Assembly: GCA_035772785.1 (NCBI GenBank)
Contig: JAOCPU010000006.1
Location: 372,001-436,000 of the forward strand
DNA length: 64,000 bases
Direction of reading: 5' to 3'
Source of the DNA: Phlebiopsis flavidoalba
Taxonomy: Eukaryota > Basidiomycota > Agaricomycetes > Polyporales > Phanerochaetaceae
The notes beneath the pieces were generated by a model. That model was not told the DNA's origin. It saw only the letters and a program-made list of their open reading frames with translations, and did no database searches. Both the position numbers and the translations under genes were made by a program. This document shows, piece after piece, positions 57,811 to 64,000 of this stretch; position 1 is the first letter of the stretch, and each line of letters begins with the position of its first letter.

Positions 57811-58839
57811 TGTTTGAAATCTAGAGCTGAAAGGACGGGTCAGCAAGATGGGAGGCAGGAAAGAGAGTGATGTGAAAACTTCAGGAAGCGCCGCTACATC
57901 CAAGAGTCCAGCACAGCCGATCCACCTCCTTCCTCCGCCCGGATTTTCACCAAACTTCGCATCCTGCCAGATATTGGACCATAGCGAACGCCCTGCAAAG
58001 TTTCGTGCCATAGAATACGGGCACATACTGACCTTGAGGGGTTTGTCTTGACGCGATGCCTCCTGGCTGGGCTGCTGGTGTTACCCCGCTTGCCCTCCCG
58101 TTAGAGCGCTGTCACGTGTCACGGCGCTCTGTGCTATGGTCACACATCACCCGCTGTCACGCGCCTTCTGGGTCTTGACGCTTTTGTGCGAGTAAAGTTG
58201 CCTATTGCTACCCAGAAAGCACCCCACTCCCACATGAGGTTGTAAAAATTTATCAAACCTTTCGCTAGCCTTGCTGCCTGATAGAGACAAAATACTCTCC
58301 CACCAATACTTCAACTTGTGCCCCGTCCTTGTTCTAGCGATCTCCGTTCGATCGATCGTGCTACACCTTTTCCTAATGGCCAGCTTACTCGGTATGCGCA
58401 CTTTTCCCAAAAGTCTGAAGAGCTGCGAGTTCATTTCATCCTGACCCACACCACACGGCGCATCGGCCTGCCCGTGTGTCTCTGCTGTAACGTGACTATC
58501 TTTCGCCCATGACCGCCCCATTCTCACCCAGTAGTCTCTGACAGGTCTCACTCTTCGCGATGCAGGCCATTCTCCGTGCAGCGTTCTTGTCCATACAGCC
58601 ACCTTCCATTAGCGGGGGCAGTCTATGCGTTATTGCATGATGCATTCGCGCCGGGTTCTGAGCCCGCTGAGACATGATCTCCGTAGGCCATTTTGATCCC
58701 ATGTTATGTATGCAGGCATAAGTTCTTGAACGGCGCTCGACTGGGCACGTCCGACCGTGACAAAGCGTCTCCACTCTCTCCCTAGGTGCAGCGAGTGTTT
58801 GGTTTCTCTAGCAGCCCCGACTCCTGAAGGCTTTCACCA
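57811..58839. other. Divergent intergenic region RPL13 / MetE-like
   Basis: About 1 kb. The part next to RPL13 has pyrimidine tracts. Two small frames (58318-58512 plus, 58496-58774 minus) are antisense to neighbours and lack motifs. The repeated TGTCACG/GTGTCACGG near 58111-58123 and 58157 (CTGTCACG three times between 58109 and 58160) may be regulatory. Confidence 0.35.
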
Positions 58840-60720
58840 ATGTCTACTACCTTGCATCTTCTCTTCTGCCCACCCTTCCGCGCCGAACACGTCGGCTCAG
58901 TCTCTTCTTCGACCTGGCAGTCTTCTGAAGAAACGCGCCGATTTTTGACGCGAAGGCTTGTACGGCACACGACAACTTGAGCAAGAGGAAAATGCTGCCA
59001 TCGCTGCTGCGGTAAGGCTTCAGCAGTCCCGTCGGCATCAAAACTATAACCGACGGCGAGATGAGGCGGTTTATGAACCTATCTGAATTATGTTCCGGAA
59101 GCTGGGCTGAACGCCCGCTCATACAGGGGAGCGTTTTACGAGGGTATATTCGAGAAATTCGTCGGCTGGAAAGCACCGTCCGTAGGTTGACTATCCGACT
59201 CAACCATGTACGGACACTAAATTCCTCTATTAGGACCTGTCGAGACCTTCAAGGTCTGTATCGTGGGATGGATTGAACATAGCCTTGCTGACACCCTCAA
59301 AGTCGTACTTGCCTTACGTACAGTACTTTTATCGCGATGGGCTTGAGCCATGTGCCGTCCATCTATTGCACCGTAAGTCGCTTAGCCTGTCACGGATAGG
59401 CGTTGCCGTTACACTGCGTATCATGCAGGGCAAAATACAGTGGCCGAACAAGGCGGTGTCTACGTCAAAGACTTCACCTACCTCAAGAGTCTCGTTCCTC
59501 CCGAGTTCAGTCAGTTTACAGTATATAGTAGGCTATCGACTAAACCCATTTGCACAGGATGTCAAGTATCTCAAAGTCTCAAAGTGACCGTCTGCGGACC
59601 CACGTGGATGCACCTCCGTCACGGCAGCGATTATACTTACGACACCGCAGTTTACCAGTCGGACGGTGCGTGCAATATGGCTCTGATCGACTCATGCTAA
59701 TAATGCAGTCAAGACGCCTACTTTACGACTTGATTGAAGCTTATAGAGCGGAATGGCGCGCACTGTACGCGCTTGGGTGTCGGCATATCCAGTTCGACGA
59801 CCCCTACGTTCGCCTTCTTCTGTCGCAGACTCGACCAATAGATGGTATGCAGAAGGCGGGGGTGGAGTGGGAGAAAACTCCTCGACACGTATATCCGGGT
59901 CTAAACAACGATATTCTTCGCGAGCGGCCAGCGGATCTGTCGATTGGCCTCCATACATGTCGCGGGAACTACAAGGTGTGCCTTTCTTGGGACACCACAC
60001 AGGAGCGTGTACGGGTACTGACATGTCTCGGCTATCGTGACGTCAGGGTCTTCATTACTGCGAAGGAGGGGTACGACCGCATTGCGCAGAAACTATTCAA
60101 TTGATCTCGACGTGGATAGCTATTACGTATGTGTTTGAGCTACCCCTTAGCGCACGTCGAGCCACTAAATTTCCGTGTAGCTGGAGTACGACTCGGAGAG
60201 AGCGGGTGGTCTGGAGCCGCTCAAGTTTCTCCCGCCAAAGAAGGTCGTCGTGTGCTCGGGCTCGTCACCAAGAAGAGTGGAAAGGTGAGGGGATACCTGC
60301 AGCATGTAGATGTTTCTAACCAGAAGGTGTGGCAACAATAGCTCGAGACGAGACGGTGTGACGGGAGCTCCACGATGCTGTGACGAGGCGGCACCGGGTC
60401 ATCATGCAGGGCAAAAAATTCCATCAAAGCGCTCGCGGGGCATCTGGCCCTGAATCCAGTGAGTCGCGAATCGTCTGTCGGATTGAGCTGGCCGTGGGTG
60501 TACAATGCCCGTGTCGCTCATCGCCATCTGTGTTTTGCGCAGGATCTGTGTTAGCCCACGAGTGCGGGTTTGCCTCCGTGGCAGAAGGCAACCAATTTCG
60601 ACGAGGTAAGGGCGCGTGTCGGGAGGCAGCGCGTCCGGACACTGCTCACACCGGACCGTAGGAGCAACGCGCAAAGCTGGCCCCTGTCGTCGAGGGCGGC
60701 GAAGCATATCTTTTGAGTAA
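58840..60720 (+). CDS. MetE-like (cobalamin-independent methionine synthase C-terminal/UROD-like) protein
   Basis: Member of the family formed by the C-terminal catalytic barrel of cobalamin-independent methionine synthase. Such stand-alone fungal proteins are presumed zinc-dependent methyltransferases. Blocks: FRAEHVGS, LLRPGSLLKKRADF, ITDGEMRRFM-like, SYLPYVQYFYRDGLEPCAV, VTVCGPTWMHLRHGSDYTYD, DLIEAYRAEWRALYALGCRH, IQFDDP, QKAGV, NDILRERPADLSIGLHTCRG (His-x-Cys zinc motif), GYDRIAQKLFN, VVEYDSERAGGLEPLKF, KKVVVLGLVT, and CGFASVAEGN with the third zinc Cys. The end VVEAAKHI is near 60715 (TAA 60718-60720). Zinc ligands are all readable. About 390-400 residues, frame breaks and introns throughout. 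The substrate is not predictable from sequence. Confidence 0.85.
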
Positions 60721-61159
60721 CCTAGTTTTCTTGTAGTCTGTGTGTGTGCTGTTAGTGGCAGAGAATGCAAATGTTTTCCGTTACCTGGGTGACACGATCG
60801 TGCTGTTGCGGTGAGGAGAGCACTGGAGCCCGAGCTTAGCAGCGGGGACTGGTGTGCCCAAATGTGGGCTTAGTCAGCAAGTCAATTGCGACGCCGCGGC
60901 CGCTCCTGCGCCTGTGCTCGACTACTCCCCAGCCCTTCTCACACGCTAGTTCCAGTCACGCTTCACTCCTTTAACTTTCTGTCCACAACCCTCACTTACC
61001 TCCTCGCACGCTCTCGTTCGCGTCGCCACCCCCGCACACATTACTACCTATCAATCAGCCCTGGATGCACGATCCATCAATCTACTTGGGCGTGCGAACT
61101 CAAACTGAACCACAACGCCTGACCCACGCTTTTCCGACACACACCTTGCCGACAAAAAC
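60721..61159. promoter_or_regulatory. Leader/promoter of the proline-rich gene
   Basis: Contains a long pyrimidine-rich stretch (60930-61060, CCCTTCTCACACGCTAG..., CCTCGCACGCTCTCG) leading to ACAAAAACATGG at 61160, a good start context. No TATA box seen. Confidence 0.4.
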
Positions 61160-62824
61160 ATGGCCTCCAACGCAACCGCACCGTCATCGATCCTACTCTG
61201 ATCCTTTCTTCGACCCTCCCACCATCTCCTACTCCTTCGTACGGGTGTCCCGACGCTCCTCTAGGTACCGCTTGCACTGCCCAACGCCACAGCACCACAC
61301 CGTGCATACCCCAGTTGCCCCTAAGATACCAGCCAAAGCCTCTGCAAATACCCGCTCCTATCCCAGAAACCTATGGCAACTGAAGTTACCACTGTCCCCC
61401 GGCAGTCCGCAAACAGAGCCCTCGCACCCGTGTTAGGAAGGAGCCAGACGCAGGGGTCCCCAGTGCGTGATAACTTTATCTCTTCCCTAGTCGCGCGGCT
61501 CATTCAGATCCCAGTGCCCCTTCTGCCAGGCCTGCCGGGCCCACGACCCGCCGCTCATTGTCGCAGGACTCTGTTCTGCGTGCTGCCCAAGCCAACGAGA
61601 AGGCCAAAGCGGTGAAGCGTATCCCCAACCAGTAGAAGGGCTCCTCCCATGCGATGTCAGTCGATAGGCTCGATATTTCTCCGGTGTCTGGCCCCAGTGC
61701 GTTGTTGGCGACGGACCACCTAGCCTGTCGACCGATGCACTAACCGTTTTCCGTGGCATTTTCTCCAGTGTTCCACCACGACGGCCCCCTTCGACGCATC
61801 CTGTGCACCATCTCGTCTAAACAGGCATCGAACCAAGGCGCCTATGCTTGCCTGGGCGGGACCTGCTGAGGAAGACAGAGACGCTTTGGCCAACCCTGCG
61901 CACGAAATCCCCTCGGTCGCACCAAGGCCCTTATCCCATCCCCTGGTATCTACACTCCATACGAGGCGGCTACACACCAGAAGAAGCAACGACCGAAGGC
62001 CATTGCCGAGGCAGTGGGGTATCCACGAGCCAGAGCCACTTCGAAGATTTCTCAGCGGCTGGCCGGCGTCGGCTATTTCAGGGCGGAGGTGGGCACAGCA
62101 CCGAAGGTTGCTGTCTGTCCGTCCTCGCGCCATGTTTGGCACCGCTCGACGCCCCAAAGATCGCGGGGTGAGGTCCGTGTGACAAGTATTAAAGAGTACC
62201 TCAGAAACGAGGGTTCGACTCCGAGGCGTCAGCCGACGGAAACGCAGCCCCATCCGTCCGCCTCAGCCACATTTTTTGCTGGTGAAGGTGAGAATGAGAC
62301 TGTCATTGCCACCCTCACCTCCACTAGGGGCCCTCGTCTCCGGATGTGCGCCCAAGCGTTCCAAGTCTGCTGATGCACCGTATCCGCAAGATGCGTGACA
62401 ACCCTATGGTGCCTCCCCTCGCTGGACGACCCATTCATCTTGATCGCGAACGTCCCCTGCGCGTCATCTACCGAGTACGGGGTCCTCGTCCAACCCTCAA
62501 CGCCCCACCCACACAGTCCCAGAACTCGTTTCCTGGGGCGCTTTGGAGCACCTCGCGGTAAGCCTAGTAAAAGGACAGTTGCCACTCGCCTTCGGGACGA
62601 GCAATTTGTCTACGTCGAGGACCCCGCAGAACGGAGCGCAGGTGGACAAGTCGCTCCCCCGACCACCCACTTCACGCCGATGCTGGGCCGGACAGCTACT
62701 TTGACCAGGGTTACAGCAGCAGACGGCGGCGCTCCCCCCCACACGCGCCGGTCTCGGTCGCAAGGACCTAGACCTGCTGAAGAAAGTCAAGGGTGTCGTC
62801 AAGGGTGGCGCTGCCAACAAATAA
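61160..62824 (+). CDS. Proline/serine-rich protein, unrecognised
   Basis: The start at 61160 in context ACAAAAACATGG gives MASNATAPSS, then (shifted) IDPTLILSSTLPPSPTPSYG and a long low-complexity Pro/Ser/Thr region. Further segments with consistent codon use are RSLSQDSVLRAAQANEKAKA, DALTVFRGIFSSVPPRRPPS, YPIPWYLHS, ALANPAHEIPSVAPRPL and RDEQFVYVEDPAERSAG. The end is clear: LGRKDLDLLKKVKGVVKGGA then NK and TAA at 62822-62824. No domain identified. It resembles fungal regulatory or cytoskeletal scaffold proteins of low complexity only in composition. Many frame breaks prevent a firm model. Confidence 0.5.
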
Positions 62825-63449
62825 TTACGAACCAGAGACGCATTATGACGGATACGAAGAGATACGGCGGGGCGCGTGTGGAGACGAGAGCATGCATGTC
62901 TGTACTACTGATTTCGAAATTTGGTGTGTATGAATTAGTTGATCGTCTCCCGGGCCCCATGTGCTTGCTGCTTATGTTCCTTTCGACATTCACAATTCTT
63001 TTTTTCACTCCTGTTACCCTCTGGTGGCCCCCCGGCTCGTCTACCTCTGTAATCACTATTTCCACTTCCCCTCACCAACTGTAGACTAGCCATCATTTTG
63101 GGACAGTTTGTCTGCACAAGTGTGGTCTCGTTTGGATGTTCACTCTTCGTATGTCTACTCTTTGTCATCAATATTCCTTATCTACCCCTCCTCGATACTT
63201 TGCATCGCAGACCCTCCTAGTCCTATCGTAGTAGTAAAACTTTCAAAAACCAGATTTGTCACTCGTCCAAAACTTCAGACGACTTTGATCCCTTCTGTAA
63301 TTTAAGCTCGATTCCTCACCTTTTTGCTCGCTTCTTGCCGCTGTTCCATGAGACGTTCAGTATCTATACCCAGCCTGAAAGTGAATACAGTGTATTGGTA
63401 TCGACTCTGTTGTGTTACAGTGTTGTACATTACATTGAATATGCGCATT
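62825..63449. other. Convergent intergenic region
   Basis: 3' flanks of the proline-rich gene and HIS7. The plus frame running through here to 63084 is a read-through shadow. T-rich stretches near 62995-63010 and 63300 may be 3' processing signals. Confidence 0.4.
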
Positions 63450-64000
63450 TCATGTTCGAGCATTGAAAGATGCATTCGCGAGGGCACTCTTCACGTCGGG
63501 TATATTTCCACCTCACCACGGTGGAAAATCCCAGCAAGCCAAAGCAGCCTCCACACCCGTCTTTTCGAAGACTTCGACAAAATGAGCCGCAGAGCCCGCA
63601 CCGCTACTTGCGATGATGGGGATCCGGACGTTCTTGCGGACGAGCTGGATGTGTAGGTCGATGTCAAAGCCCTTGCCGGTTACCGTCGCGGTCGATGCTG
63701 TTCAGCACTGAATCTCGCCTGCGTGCGCCGATCTTCTCCGCACCCCGCGCGAGCTGCACGACGGACAGAGGGCGGGCCCCTCGCGCCCACCGCTGATCGC
63801 TGCACTGATACCACCCACGCCTTGCCACGCTCCGCCTCCTCCCGTCGGGTCGGACTCCCAAAGATGAGCTCTGGACTTGTGCGGCCCCTCGTAGTCGGGT
63901 TTTCGACGTATTTACACCGCGGCGCGGGTCGACGGACACAAACGACGGCTTGACGTGGCCGTACGCATCCGTGCGATGGTCTCGATCGCACTCGTGCCGT
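63450..64000 (-). CDS. HIS7: Imidazole glycerol-phosphate synthase, HisF (cyclase) part of HIS7, cut by window edge
   Basis: 3' part of the bifunctional fungal HisH-HisF enzyme of histidine synthesis, which makes imidazole glycerol phosphate and AICAR. Visible on the minus strand from 64000 leftward: AYGHQAVVVSVDPRRVYV-like, NPTTEGPHK, WYQC-type WQGVGGISAAISGGREGRPL, SVVQLARGAEKIGAGEI, and, shifted, DIDLHIQLVRKNVRIPIIAS. The phosphate-binding ASSGAGSAAHFVEVFEKTGV follows. Then EAALAAGIFHRGEV (one indel) and the end SALANASFNAR with TGA at 63450-63452. Catalytic Asp of the second half lies in a damaged segment near 63690. Two to four indels. The glutaminase half and the start lie beyond the window. 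Confidence 0.9.

Noticed and set aside
62145..62235. tRNA T-loop-like GGTTCGACTCC
   Set aside because: No anticodon or acceptor stem can be built around it, and it lies inside the proline-rich reading frame.
62395..63084. 229-codon plus-strand frame as a separate gene
   Set aside because: It crosses the clear TAA of the proline-rich gene (62822-62824) in a different frame and continues into T-rich intergenic sequence.

Overview
The window looks like nuclear DNA of a filamentous basidiomycete, most likely an Agaricomycete. Genes are packed on both strands. They are cut by many 50-65 nt introns with GTGAGT/GTACGT-type donors and YAG acceptors. The recognisable products are eukaryotic housekeeping proteins: TAF5, alpha-SNAP, ADP/ATP carrier, ribosomal protein eL13, HIS7, NudC and a SIZ/PIAS SUMO ligase. 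I see no transposon, rRNA, tRNA or CRISPR array.

Reading is complicated throughout by frame breaks. Almost every conserved gene shows single-base insertions or deletions, often in homopolymers, while the protein similarity simply continues in another frame. This affects essential genes as much as others, so I take it mostly as uncorrected long-read assembly error rather than pseudogene decay. One 158-codon gene (3313-3960) reads cleanly through four exons. Gene ends below are the best boundaries of the homologous stretch and should not be read as verified CDS limits.

Layout. 1-3312: poorly resolved, a possible minus-strand membrane protein. 3313-5231: a clean orphan gene, a strikingly CTTG-rich downstream stretch, and an NADPH-dependent FMN reductase. 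5.4-10.1 kb: lineage-specific minus-strand proteins, one with membrane segments. 10.4-11.7 kb: F-box/LRR-type protein. 12.1-14.2 kb: DUF2235 hydrolase. 15.2-21.6 kb: NUS1, SEC17, PCM1 and DUG3. 24.2-27.5 kb: bifunctional pseudouridine-phosphate glycosidase/kinase. 27.6-32.1 kb: the mitochondrial genes IRC3 and ADP/ATP carrier. 32.8-34.0 kb: a probable Kex2-processed repeat protein with about nine 30-residue units. 35.0-39.1 kb: NudC, SIZ/PIAS and a MYND-finger protein. 41.7-47.9 kb: complex I B14.7-type subunit, a BRCT (possibly Rap1-like) protein and TAF5. 48.7-54.4 kb: hypothetical genes including a single-pass surface protein. 54.7-60.7 kb: cytochrome b5-fused sphingolipid desaturase, eL13 and a MetE/UROD-like protein. 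61.2-64 kb: a proline-rich orphan and the 3' part of HIS7.

The genes do not form one pathway. Small themes are mitochondrial function (AAC, IRC3, complex I subunit), glycan and dolichol precursor supply (PCM1, NUS1), and several head-to-head pairs with short shared promoters. The best candidate for an undescribed system is the repeat precursor at 32.8-34.0 kb, which would release a family of near-identical secreted peptides.
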